Below, in pieces: positions 38,417 through 51,262 of a stretch of 64,000 nt of DNA. The stretch spans positions 2,418,001 through 2,482,000 of the forward strand of contig OX328112.1 in the NCBI GenBank assembly GCA_946811185.2, given 5' to 3'. This stretch comes from Hippopus hippopus (Eukaryota; Mollusca; Bivalvia; Cardiida; Cardiidae). The notes beneath the pieces are model-generated. The model did not search any database and had not been told where the DNA came from. It saw only the letters and a list, made by a program, of their open reading frames with translations. Both the position numbers and the translations under genes were made by a program. The number at the start of each line of letters is the position of its first letter. Within the stretch, counting starts at the first letter, position 1.

Positions 38417-41400
38417 TATGGTGATTTTTGAAATATTTAACAAGAAAGCGGTTTTTGTAGGCCAAGATTATTCATATTGAGAGTTTATGATAGGGTGCCG
38501 GGTGTCTGAAACCAAATTTCCTTAGAAAATCTGCCCGTACTGCAAAGAAAAAAAAAAAGCATTACTGAGGACGGAGTGCTACTTACTGGCTACTTTCTGA
38601 CACAGTGACACATTTGAAGCTCTGTTTACTAATAAATACCTAGGAACAGAATAACTATAGGAAGGTCAATTTGTCGCATCGCTTTAAACCTGTATGGCCT
38701 GTGTATTCTAGACACATTTTGAAATATATCCAGAGAAAACAGTTTTCGTACGCCATGATTAATTATATTGAGAGTTTATGATAGGGCGCCCAGTGTCCGA
38801 AACGAAATTTCCTTAGAAAATCTGCCCGTACTGCAAAAAAAAAAAAGCATTACTGAGGACGGAGTGCCACCTACTGGCTACTTTCTGACACAGTGACACA
38901 TTTGAAGCTCTGTTTACTAATAAATACCTAGGAACAGAATAACTATAGGAAGGTCAATTTGTCGCATCGCTTTAAACCTGTATGGCCTGTGTATTCTAGA
39001 CACATTTTGAAATATATGCAGAGAAAAAAGTTTTCGTACGCCATGATTAATTATATTGAGAGTTTATGATAGGGCGCCCAGTGTCTGAAACGAAATTTCC
39101 TTAGAAAATCTGCCCGTACTGCAAAAAAAAAAAAAGCATTACTGAGGACGGAGTGCCACCTACTGGCTACTTTCTGACACAGTGACACATTTGAAGCTCT
39201 GTTTACTAATAAATACCTAGGAACAGAATAACTATAGGAAGGTCAATTTGTCGCATCGCTTTAAACCTGTATGGCCTGTGTATTCTAGACACATTTTGAA
39301 ATATATGCAGAGAAAAAAGTTTTCGTACGCCATGATTAATTATATTGAGAGTTTATGATAGGGCGCCCAGTGTCCGAAACGAAATTTCCTTAGAAAATCT
39401 GCCCGTACTGCAAAAAAAAAAAAGCATTACTGAGGACGGAGTGCCACCTACTGGCTACTTTCTGACACAGTCACACATTTGAAGCTTTGTTTATTAATAA
39501 ACACCTAGGAACAGAATAACTATAGGAAGGTCAATTAGTCGCATCGCTTTAAACCTGTATGGCCTGTGTATTCTAGACGCTTTTTGAAATCTATGCGGAG
39601 AAAAAAGTTTTCGTACGCCATGATTAATTATACTGAGAGTTTATGATATTGCGCCCAGTGTCCAAAACCAAATTTATTTAGAATATCTGCCCATACTGCA
39701 AAAAGAAAGCATTAAAGAACATGAATTGCTACCAACTGGCTACTTTCTGACACAGTCACACATTTTAGGGTTTGTTTACTAATAAATACCTAGGAACGAA
39801 ATAACTATAGGAAGGTCAATTTGTCGCCACGCTTTGAATGTTAACGCTCTGTGTATTCTAGACGATTTTTGAAATATAACAGCAGATGAGCCGGGGGAAA
39901 AAAGACCCGAAAGAACTTGAAAACTGTTTTACTGGCCCTTCCACAAGTAAACACCTTGAAATTATGAAAAAAGAATAATCAACTAATGCAACAAATATCC
40001 CAGTCTTGTCAGATTAAGTTCCCGTTCCGAGTCGGCGGAGTCACAGAGAAAGGTCCAAAAATGTACATTAAAGTAGCATAAATAAGGCATTTAAAAAAGT
40101 GACCCTAAAATTTTTGTATGACCCCCAAAAATTAACATAACAGAGATAATGTTGCAAATAACAAAAACACCACTCAATCCAATGTTTTCAAACAAGAAAA
40201 TTGAACAAGAGAAACTTAATGCTTGACCTAAGAACCCAACTCATTTGACCATTTTGGCATGTTTTTCTGCACTTGATCACTAACCAATCCTGACTGACTT
40301 GATCTATGGGCTGCAGTACAGGCAGACGCGTATGCCACATAATCCTACATTCCTAAAAATGCATAAGAAAGAGCTTAAGAACCTATATCCCTTCCTTCAC
40401 TGTTGTGCCTTTAACGCGGACAATATCGCTAGCCTATTCCTAGGTATAAACACTGGACAGGGTTTGATTATGACTACCTTTTGAATGGTATCATTTTTCA
40501 AGTGACCAAAGGTTAAACAATGACCAATCCTGACTGACTTGATGTATGGGCTGCATTACAGGCAGACGCGTAGTACTACATAATCCTACATTCCTAAAAA
40601 TGCAAAAGAAGAGCTTATTGACCTATATCCCTTCCTTTACTGTTGACCCTTTAACACTGACAATATTGCTAGCCTTTTCCCTGGTATTAACACTAGACAG
40701 GGTTCGATTATGACTGCCTTTCGAATGCTTTTATTTTTCAAGTGACCAAAGGTTAAACAAGGACAAATCCTGACTGACTTGATGTATGGGCTGCATTACG
40801 GGCAGACGCGTAGTACTACATAATCCTACTTAACACGGACAATATTGCTAGCCTATTTCTTGGTATCAACACTGGACAGGGTTTGAAAATGACAACCTTT
40901 CGAATGCTATCATTTTTCAAGTGACCAAAGGTTAAACATGGACCCATAGCAAGTTTGTAGTATTGACTTGGACTTTCCTCTTCAGGAAAAAAGTGTATTT
41001 TACGCAAAGGCTCTTGACTGTGTGGGTCTTGGCAAGGTGTAAATTATACAAATAAATGTAAAGACTTTGTGTAGATCATTTCTGCTGAACATTTTCTCAC
41101 CTCACATTATCAGTTCACTTATTCCCAGACCTGCATTCACCTATATGCCAATCAAACTATTGACATAAGAGGTATGGAACACCTCACCATCGGTAAGGGT
41201 GTTACATGAACCCAATGGTAAACTATGACCAGGAATTGTTTATCAAAGTGCCCACTCCATACCTCTCAAGCCACTGAATGCAGTGTTTGGTCCAAAGCGT
41301 GTTTCTTGCGTTTTTGACTCAATGATTTCTTTTCCGACACACTAAAATTTGTCGTTTGTGTTGTTTCTGATGCAACCAAAAAAGACCATTTCAATCGAAA

Positions 41401-41711
41401 CAACAGTTTATAATGCACACCATGCCGTTGTGATGAAAACCAAGGGGCAAGATAAGGTTTGTATATGCAGAAAGAGAAGGTTTTCTACGCCATGATTATT
41501 TGTATTGAGAGTTAATGATACATTGCCCAGTGTCAGAAACCGAAATTTTTTAGAATATCTGCCCATACTGCACAAAAAGAAAAGCATTACAGAAGACTAA
41601 TTCCTACCGACTGGTTTTTTTCTGACAGTCACACATATGAAGCTCTGTTTACTGGTAAATGAATAGGTACAATTTGTCGCGGCACTTTTAACGTGTGCAG
41701 CCTGTGTATCC
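38417..41711 (+). repeat. Composite unit 12 (copy of unit 5)
   Basis: Parts: A array 38417-39878, spacer 1 at 39879-40283, B array 40284-40942 with the hybrid first copy, spacer 2 at 40943-41460, A0 41461-41711. One difference from unit 5 was found: T at 41617 for C at 17347, in A0. CTCF-like sites at 38862-38880, 39151-39169 and 39439-39457. Confidence 0.95.
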
Positions 41712-44700
41712 TATGGTGATTTTTGAAATATTTAACAAGAAAGCGGTTTTTGTAGGCCAAGATTATTCATATTGAGAGTTTATGATAGGGTGCCGGGTGT
41801 CTGAGACCAAATTTCCTTAGAAAATCTGCCCGTACTGCAAAGAAAAAAAAAAAGCATTACTGAGGACGGAGTGCTACTTACTGGCTACTTTCTGACACAG
41901 TGACACATTTGAAGCTCTGTTTACTAATAAATACCTAGGAACAGAATAACTATAGGAAGGTCAATTTGTCGCATCGCTTTAAACCTGTATGGCCTGTGTA
42001 TTCTAGACACATTTTGAAATATATCCAGAGAAAACAGTTTTCGTACGCCATGATTAATTATATTGAGAGTTTATGATAGGGCGCCCAGTGTCCGAAACGA
42101 AATTTCCTTAGAAAATCTGCCCGTACTGCAAAAAAAAAAAAGCATTACTGAGGACGGAGTGCCACCTACTGGCTACTTTCTGACACAGTGACACATTTGA
42201 AGCTCTGTTTACTAATAAATACCTAGGAACAGAATAACTATAGGAAGGTCAATTTGTCGCATCGCTTTAAACCTGTATGGCCTGTGTATTCTAGACACAT
42301 TTTGAAATATATGCAGAGAAAAAAGTTTTCGTACGCCATGATTAATTATATTGAGAGTTTATGATAGGGCGCCCAGTGTCCGAAACGAAATTTCCTTAGA
42401 AAATCTGCCCGTACTGCAAAAAAAAAAAAGCATTACTGAGGACGGAGTGCCACCTACTGGCTACTTTCTGACACAGTCACACATTTGAAGCTTTGTTTAT
42501 TAATAAACACCTAGGAACAGAATAACTATAGGAAGGTCAATTAGTCGCATCGCTTTAAACCTGTATGGCCTGTGTATTCTAGACGCTTTTTGAAATCTAT
42601 GCGGAGAAAAAAGTTTTCGTACGCCATGATTAATTATACTGAGAGTTTATGATATTGCGCCCAGTGTCCAAAAGCAAATTTATTTAGAATATCTGCCCAT
42701 ACTGCAAAAAGAAAGCATTAAAGAACATGAATTGCTACCAACTGGCTACTTTCTGACACAGTCACACATTTTAGGGTTTGTTTACTAATAAATACCTAGG
42801 AACGAAATAACTATAGGAAGGTCAATTTGTCGCCACGCTTTGAATGTTAACGCTCTGTGTATTCTAGACGATTTTTGAAATATAACAGCAGATGAGCCGG
42901 GGGAAAAAAGACCCGAAAGAACTTGAAAACTGTTTTACTGGCCCTTCCACAAGTAAACACCTTGAAATTATGAAAAAAGAATAATCAACTAATGCAACAA
43001 ATATCCCAGTCTTGTCAGATTAAGTTCCCGTTCCGAGTCGGCGGAGTCACAGAGAAAGGTCCAAAAATGTACATTAAAGTAGCATAAATAAGGCATTTAA
43101 AAAAGTGACCCTAAAATTTTTGTATGACCCCCAAAAATTAACATAACAGAGATAATGTTGCAAATAACAAAAACACCACCCAATCCAATGTTTTCAAACA
43201 AGAAAATTGAACAAGAGAAACTTAATGCTTGACCTAAGAACCCAACTCATTTGACCATTTTGGCATGTTTTTCTGCACTTGATCACTAACCAATCCTGAC
43301 TGACTTGATCTATGGGCTGCAGTACAGGCAGACGCGTATGCCACGTAATCCTACATTCCTAAAAATGCATAAGAAAGAGCTTAAGAACCTATATCCCTTC
43401 CTTCACTGTTGTGCCTTTAACGCGGACAATATCGCTAGCCTATTCCTAGGTATAAATACTGGACAGGGTTTGATTATGACTACCTTTTGAATGGTATCAT
43501 TTTTCAAGTGACCAAAGGTTAAACAATGACCAATCCTGACTGACTTGATGTATGGGCTGCATTACAGGCAGACGCGTAGTACTACATAATCCTACATTCC
43601 TAAAAATGCAAAAGAAGAGCTTATTGACCTATATCCCTTCCTTTACTGTTGACCCTTTAACACTGACAATATTGCTAGCCTTTTCCTTGGTATTAACACT
43701 AGACAGGGTTCGATTATGACTGCCTTTCGAATGCTTTTATTTTTCAAGTGACCAAAGGTTAAACAAGGACAAATCCTGACTGACTTGATGTATGGGCTGC
43801 ATTACGGGCAGACGCGTAGTACTACATAATCCTACTTAACACGGACAATATTGCTAGCCTATTTCTTGGTATCAACACTGGACAGGGTTTGAAAATGACA
43901 ACCTTTCGAATGCTATCATTTTTCAAGTGACCAAAGGTTAAACATGGACCCATAGCAAGTTTGTAGTATTGACTTGGACTTTCCTCTTCAGGAAAAAAGT
44001 GTATTTTACGCAAAGGCTCTTGACTGTGTGGGTCTTGGCAAGGTGTAAATTATACAAATAAATGTAAAGACTTTGTGTAGATCATTTCTGCTGAACATTT
44101 TCTCACCTCACATTATCAGTTCACTTATTCCCAGACCTGCATTCACCTATATGCCAATCAAACTATTGACATAAGAGGTATGGAACACCTCACCATCGGT
44201 AAGGGTGTTACATGAACCCAATGGTAAACTATGACCAGGAATTGTTTATCAAAGTGCCCACTCCATACCTCTCAAGCCACTGAATGCAGTGTTTGGTCCA
44301 AAGCGTGTTTCTTGCGTTTTTGACTCAATGATTTCTTTTCCGACACACTAAAATTTGTCGTTTGTGTTGTTTCTGATGCAACCAAAAAAGACCATTTCAA
44401 TCGAAACAACAGTTTATAATGCACACCATGCCGTTGTGATGAAAACCAAGGGGCAAGATAAGGTTTGTATATGCAGAAAGAGAAGGTTTTCTACGCCATG
44501 ATTATTTGTATTGAGAGTTAATGATACATTGCCCAGTGTCAGAAACCAAAATTTTTTAGAATATCTGCCCATACTGCACAAAAAGAAAAGCATTACAGAA
44601 GACTAATTCCTACCAACTGGTTCTTTTCTGACAGTCACACATATGAAGCTCTGTTTACTGGTAAATGAATAGGTACAATTTGTCGCGGCACTTTTAACGT

Positions 44701-44717
44701 GTGCAGCCTGTGTATCC
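41712..44717 (+). repeat. Composite unit 13 (copy of unit 6)
   Basis: Parts: A array 41712-42884, spacer 1 at 42885-43289, B array 43290-43948, spacer 2 at 43949-44466, A0 44467-44717. It keeps the CpG at 42386 that unit 6 has lost at 18116; other unit 6 markers are shared. CTCF-like sites at 42157-42175 and 42445-42463. Confidence 0.95.
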
Positions 44718-47700
44718 TATGGTGATTTTTGAAATATTTAACAAGAAAGCGCTTTTTGTAGGCCAAGATTATTCATATTGAGAGTTTATGATAGGGTGCC
44801 GGGTGTCTGAAACCAAATTTCCTTAGAAAATCTGCCCGTACTGCAAAGAAAAAAAAAAAGCATTACTGAGGACGGAGTGCTACTTACTGGCTACTTTCTG
44901 ACACAGTGACACATTTGAAGCTCTGTTTACTAATAAATACCTAGGAACAGAATAACTATAGGAAGGTCAATTTGTCGCATCGCTTTAAACCTGTATGGCC
45001 TGTGTATTCTAGACACATTTTGAAATATATCCAGAGAAAACAGTTTTCGTACGCCATGATTAATTATATTGAGAGTTTATGATAGGGCGCCCAGTGTCCG
45101 AAACGAAATTTCCTTAGAAAATCTGCCCGTACTGCAAAAAGAAAAAAGCATTACTGAGGATGGAGTGCCACCTACTGGCTACTTTCTGACACAGTGACAC
45201 ATTTGAAGCTCTGTTTACTAATAAATACCTAGGAACAGAATAACTATAGGAAGGTCAATTTGTCGCATCGCTTTAAACCTGTATGGCCTGTGTATTCTAG
45301 ACACATTTTGAAATATATGCAGAGAAAAAAGTTTTCGTACGCCATGATTAATTATATTGAGAGTTTATGATAGGGCGCCCAGTGTCCGAAACGAAATTTC
45401 CTTAGAAAATCTGCCCGTACTGCAAAGAAAAAAAAAAAGCATTACTGAGGACGGAGTGCTACTTACTGGCTACTTTCTGACACAGTCACACATTTGAAGC
45501 TTTGTTTATTAATAAACACCTAGGAACACAATAACTATAGGAAGGTCAATTAGTCGCATCGCTTTAAACCTGTATGGCCTGTGTATTCTAGACGCTTTTT
45601 GAAATCTATGCGGAGAAAAAAGTTTTCGTACGCCATGATTAATTATACTGAGAGTTTATGATATTGCGCCCAGTGTCCAAAACCAAATTTATTTAGAATA
45701 TCTGCCCATACTGCAAAAAGAAAGCATTAAAGAACATGAATTGCTACCATCTGGCTACTTTCTGACACAGTCACACATTTTAGGGTTTGTTTACTAATAA
45801 ATACCTAGGAACGAAATAACTATAGGAAGGTCAATTTGTCGCCACGCTTTGAATGTTAACGCTCTGTGTATTCTAGACGATTTTTGAAATGTAACAGCAG
45901 ATGAGCCGGGGGAAAAAAGACCCGAAAGAACTTGAAAACTGTTTTACTGGCCCTTCCACAAGTAAACACCTTGAAATTATGAAAAAAGAATAATCAACTA
46001 ATGCAACAAATATCCCAGTCTTGTCAGATTAAGTTCCCGTTCCGAGTCGGCGGAGTCACAGAGAAAGGTCCAAAAATGTACATTAAAGTAGCATAAATAA
46101 GGCATTTAAAAAAGTGACCCTAAAATTTTTGTATGACCCCCAAAAATTAACATAACAGAGATAATGTTGCAAATAACAAAAACACCACTCAATCCAATGT
46201 TTTCAAACAAGAAAATTGAACAAGAGAAACTTAATGCTTGACCTAAGAACCCAACTCATTTGACCATTTTGGCATGTTTTTCTGCACTTGATCACTAACC
46301 AATCCTGACTGACTTGATCTATGGGCTGCAGTACAGGCAGACGCGTATGCCACATAATCCTACATTCCTAAAAATGCATAAGAAAGAGCTTAAGAACCTA
46401 TATCCCTTCCTTCACTGTTGTGCCTTTAACGCGGACAATATCGCTGGCCTATTCCTTGGTATTAAAACTGGACAATGTTCAATTATGACTACCTTTCAAA
46501 TGCTATTATTTTTCAAGTGACAAAAAGTTAAACAATGACCAATCCTGACTGACTTGATCTTTGGGCTGCATTACGGGCTGACGCGTATGCCACATAATCC
46601 TACATTCCTAAAAATGCATAAGAAAGAGCTTAAGAACCTATATCCCTTCCTTCACTGTTGTGCCTTTAACGCGGACAATATCGCTAGCCTATTCCTAGGT
46701 ATAAACACTGGACAGGGTTTGATTATGACTACCTTTTGAATGGTATCATTTTTCAAGTGACCAAAGGTTAAACAATGACCAATCCTGACTGACTTGATGT
46801 ATGGGCTGCATTACAGGCAGACGCGTAGTACTACATAATCCTACATTCCTAAAAATGCAAAAGAAGAGCTTATTGACCTATATCCCTTCCTTTACTGTTG
46901 ACCCTTTAACACTGACAATATTGCTAGCCTTTTCCTTGGTATTAACACTAGACAGGGTTCGATTATGACTGCCTTTCGAATGCTTTTATTTTTCAAGTGA
47001 CCAAAGGTTAAACAAGGACAAATCCTGACTGACTTGATGTATGGGCTGCATTACGGGCAGACGCGTAGTACTACATAATCCTACTTAACACAGACAATAT
47101 TGCTAGCCTATTTCTTGGTATCAACACTGGACAGGGTTTGAAAATGACAACCTTTCGAATGCTATCATTTTTCAAGTGACCAAAGGTTAAACATGGACCC
47201 ATAGCAAGTTTGTAGTATTGACTTGGACTTTCCTCTTCAGGAAAAAAGTGTATTTTACGCAAAGGCTCTTGACTGTGTGGGTCTTGGCAAGGTGTAAATT
47301 ATAAAAATAAATGTAAAGACTTTGTGTAGATCATTTCTGCTGAACATTTTCTCACCTCACATTATCAGTTCACTTATTCCCAGACCTGCATTCACCTATA
47401 TGCCAATCAAACTATTGACATAAGAGGTATGGAACACCTCACCATCGGTAAGGGTGTTACATGAACCCAATGGTAAACTATGACCAGGAATTGTTTATCA
47501 AAGTGCCCACTCCATACCTCTCAAGCCACTGAATGCAGTGTTTGGTCCAAAGCGTGTTTCTTGCGTTTTTGACTCAATGATTTCTTTTCCGACACACTAA
47601 AATTTGTCGTTTGTGTTGTTTCTGATGCAACCAAAAAAGACCATTTCAATCGAAACAACAGTTTATAATGCACACCATGCCGTTGTGATGAAAACCAAGG

Positions 47701-47966
47701 GGCAAGATAAGGTTTGTATATGCAGAAAGAGAAGGTTTTCTACGCCATGATTATTTGTATTGAGAGTTAATGATACATTGCCCAGTGTCAGAAACCGAAA
47801 TTTTTTAGAATATCTGCCCATACTGCACAAAAAGAAAAGCATTACAGAAGACTAATTCCTACCGACTGGTTCTTTTCTGACAGTCACACATATGAAGCTC
47901 TGTTTACTGGTAAATGAATAGGTACAATTTGTCGCGGCACTTTTAACGTGTGCAGCCTGTGTATCC
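44718..47966 (+). repeat. Composite unit 14 (contracted partner of unit 7, 4 A + 4 B)
   Basis: Parts: A array 44718-45893, spacer 1 at 45894-46298, B array 46299-47197, spacer 2 at 47198-47715, A0 47716-47966. It shares GCGCTTTTTG, GAGGATGGAG and AACACAGAC with unit 7 but has two fewer A copies. It differs further in the terminal A copy (ACCATCTGG) and stub (GAAATGTAAC). Its third A copy is a mosaic. Only one intact CTCF-like site remains, at 45163-45181. Confidence 0.93.
45298..45588 (+). repeat. Mosaic A subrepeat in unit 14
   Basis: The copy begins like an internal A (TAGACACATTTTG, ATGCAGAG), carries A1-type markers between 45427 and 45463 (CAAAG lead, GCTACTTACTGG), then returns to the second-to-last type (CAGTCACAC, TTAATAAACACC). 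A short A1-derived tract of at least 37 bp has replaced the CTCF-like site. Unit 17 has the same mosaic, so it was copied after it formed. Confidence 0.8.
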
Positions 47967-50900
47967 TATGGTGATTTTTGAAATATTTAACAAGAAAGCG
48001 GTTTTTGTAGGCCAAGATTATTCATATTGAGAGTTTATGATAGGGTGCCGGGTGTCTGAGACCAAATTTCCTTAGAAAATCTGCCCGTAGTGCAAAGAAA
48101 AAAAAAAAGCATTACTGAGGACGGAGTGCTACTTACTGGCTACTTTCTGACACAGTGACACATTTGAAGCTCTGTTTACTAATAAATACCTAGGAACAGA
48201 ATAACTATAGGAAGGTCAATTTGTCGCATCGCTTTAAACCTGTATGGCCTGTGTATTCTAGACACATTTTGAAATATATCCAGAGAAAACAGTTTTCGTA
48301 CGCCATGATTAATTATATTGAGAGTTTATGATAGGGCGCCCAGTGTCCGAAACGAAATTTCCTTAGAAAATCTGCCCGTACTGCAAAAAAAAAAAAAGCA
48401 TTACTGAGGACGGAGTGCCACCTACTGGCTACTTTCTGACACAGTGACACATTTAAAGCTCTGTTTACTAATAAATACCTAGGAACACAATAACTATAGG
48501 AAGGTCAATTTGTCGCATCGCTTTAAACCTGTATGGCCTGTGTATTCTAGACACATTTTGAAATATATGCAGAGAAAAAAGTTTTCGTACGCCATGATTA
48601 ATTATATTGAGAGTTTATGATAGGGCGCCCAGTGTCTGAAACGAAATTTCCTTAGAAAATCTGCCCGTACTGCAAAAAAAAAAAAAGCATTACTGAGGAC
48701 GGAGTGCAACCTACTGGCTACTTTCTGACACAGTGACACATTTGAAGCTCTGTTTACTAATAAATACCTAGGAACAGAATAACTATAGGAAGGTCAATTT
48801 GTCGCATCGCTTTAAACCTGTATGGCCTGTGTATTCTAGACACATTTTGAAATATATGCAGAGAAAAAAGTTTTCGTACGCCATGATTAATTATATTGAG
48901 AGTTTATGATAGGGCGCCCAGTGTCCGAAACGAAATTTCCTTAGAAAATCTGCCCGTACTGCAAAAAAAAAAAAGCATTACTGAGGACGGAGTGCCACCT
49001 ACTGGCTACTTTCTGACACAGTCACACATTTGAAGCTTTGTTTATTAATAAACACCTAGGAACACAATAACTATAGGAAGGTCAATTAGTCGCATCGCTT
49101 TAAACCTGTATGGCCTGTGTATTCTAGACGCTTTTTGAAATCTATGCGGAGAAAAAAGTTTTCGTACGCCATGATTAATTATACTGAGAGTTTATGATAT
49201 TGCGCCCAGTGTCCAAAACCAAATTTATTTAGAATATCTGCCCATACTGCAAAAAGAAAGCATTAAAGAACATGAATTGCTACCAACTGGCTACTTTCTG
49301 ACACAGTCACACATTTTAGGGTTTGTTTACTAATAAATACCTAGGAACGAAATAACTATAGGAAGGTCAATTTGTCGCCACGCTTTGAATGTTAACGCTC
49401 TGTGTATTCTAGACGATTTTTGAAATATAACAGCAGATGAGCCGGGGGAAAAAAGACCCGAAAGAACTTGAAAACTGTTTTACTGGCCCTTCCACAAGTA
49501 AACACCTTGAAATTATGAAAAAAGAATAATCAACTAATGCAACAAATATCCCAGTCTTGTCAGATTAAGTTCCCGTTCCGAGTCGGCGGAGTCACAGAGA
49601 AAGGTCCAAAAATGTACATTAAAGTAGCATAAATAAGGCATTTAAAAAAGTGACCCTAAAATTTTTGTATGACCCCCAAAAATTAACATAACAGAGATAA
49701 TGTTGCAAATAACAAAAACACCACTCAATCCAATGTTTTCAAACAAGAAAATTGAACAAGAGAAACTTAATGCTTGACCTAAGAACCCAACTCATTTGAC
49801 CATTTTGGCATGTTTTTCTGCACTTGATCACTAACCAATCCTGACTGACTTGATCTATGGGCTGCAGTACAGGCAGACGCGTATGCCACATAATCCTACA
49901 TTCCTAAAAATGCATAAGAAAGAGCTTAAGAACCTATATCCCTTCCTTCACTGTTGTGCCTTTAACGCGGACAATATCGCTAGCCTATTCCTAGGTATAA
50001 ACACTGGACAGGGTTTGATTATGACTACCTTTTGAATGGTATCATTTTTCAAGTGACCAAAGGTTAAACAATGACCAATCCTGACTGACTTGATGTATGG
50101 GCTGCATTACAGGCAGACGCATAGTACTACATAATCCTACATTCCTAAAAATGCAAAAGAAGAGCTTATTGACCTATATCCCTTCCTTTACTGTTGACCC
50201 TTTAACACTGACAATATTGCTAGCCTTTTCCTTGGTATTAACACTAGACAGGGTTCGATTATGACTGCCTTTCGAATGCTTTTATTTTTCAAGTGACCAA
50301 AGGTTAAACAAGGACAAATCCTGACTGACTTGATGTATGGGCTGCATTACGGGCAGACGCGTAGTACTACATAATCCTACTTAACACGGACAATATTGCT
50401 AGCCTATTTCTTGGTATCAACACTGGACAGGGTTTGAAAATGACAACCTTTCGAATGCTATCATTTTTCAAGTGACCAAAGGTTAAACATGGACCCATAG
50501 CAAGTTTGTAGTATTGACTTGGACTTTCCTCTTCAGGAAAAAAGTGTATTTTACGCAAAGGCTCTTGACTGTGTGGGTCTTGGCAAGGTGTAAATTATAC
50601 AAATAAATGTAAAGACTTTGTGTAGATCATTTCTGCTGAACATTTTCTCACCTCACATTATCAGTTCACTTATTCCCAGACCTGCATTCACCTATATGCC
50701 AATCAAACTATTGACATAAGAGGTATGGAACACCTCACCATCGGTAAGGGTGTTACATGAACCCAATGGTAAACTATGACCAGGAATTGTTTATCAAAGT
50801 GCCCACTCCATACCTCTCAAGCCACTGAATGCAGTGTTTGGTCCAAAGCGTGTTTCTTGCGTTTTTGACTCAATGATTTCTTTTCCGACACACTAAAATT

Positions 50901-51262
50901 TGTCGTTTGTGTTGTTTCTGATGCAACCAAAAAAGACCATTTCAATCGAAACAACAGTTTATAATGCACACCATGCCGTTGTGATGAAAACCAAGGGGCA
51001 AGATAAGGTTTGTATATGCAGAAAGAGAAGGTTTTCTACGCCATGATTATTTGTATTGAGAGTTAATGATACATTGCCCAGTGTCAGAAACCGAAATTTT
51101 TTAGAATATCTGCCCATACTGCACAAAAAGAAAAGCATTACAGAAGACTAATTCCTACCGACTGGTTCTTTTCTGACAGTCACACATATGAAGCTCTGTT
51201 TACTGGTAAATGAATAGGTACAATTTGTCGCGGCACTTTTAACGTGTGCAGCCTGTGTATCC
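47967..51262 (+). repeat. Composite unit 15 (unit-1 type, 5 A + 3 B)
   Basis: Parts: A array 47967-49429, spacer 1 at 49430-49834, B array 49835-50493, spacer 2 at 50494-51011, A0 51012-51262. The front matches unit 1 (GTAGTGC marker, GCAACC third copy, one longer poly(A) tract), but the B array has the 240-bp loss with a hybrid first copy. Private change: A at 50121 destroys the ACGCGT palindrome, a CpG loss. CTCF-like sites at 48413-48431 and 48990-49008. Confidence 0.93.

Larger units (their letters stand above)
24271..47966 (+). repeat. 24-kb super-repeat, copy 2 (units 8-14)
   Basis: Units 8-13 have exactly the lengths of units 1-6. I found three base differences over about 20.4 kb: 675 C versus 24945 T, 17347 C versus 41617 T, and 18116 T versus 42386 C. 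Even the poly(A) tract lengths agree. Unit 14 is 574 bp shorter than unit 7 because it has two fewer A subrepeats, so this copy is 23,696 bp. It represents a very young block duplication, or an assembly duplication that read depth would reveal. Confidence 0.92.
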
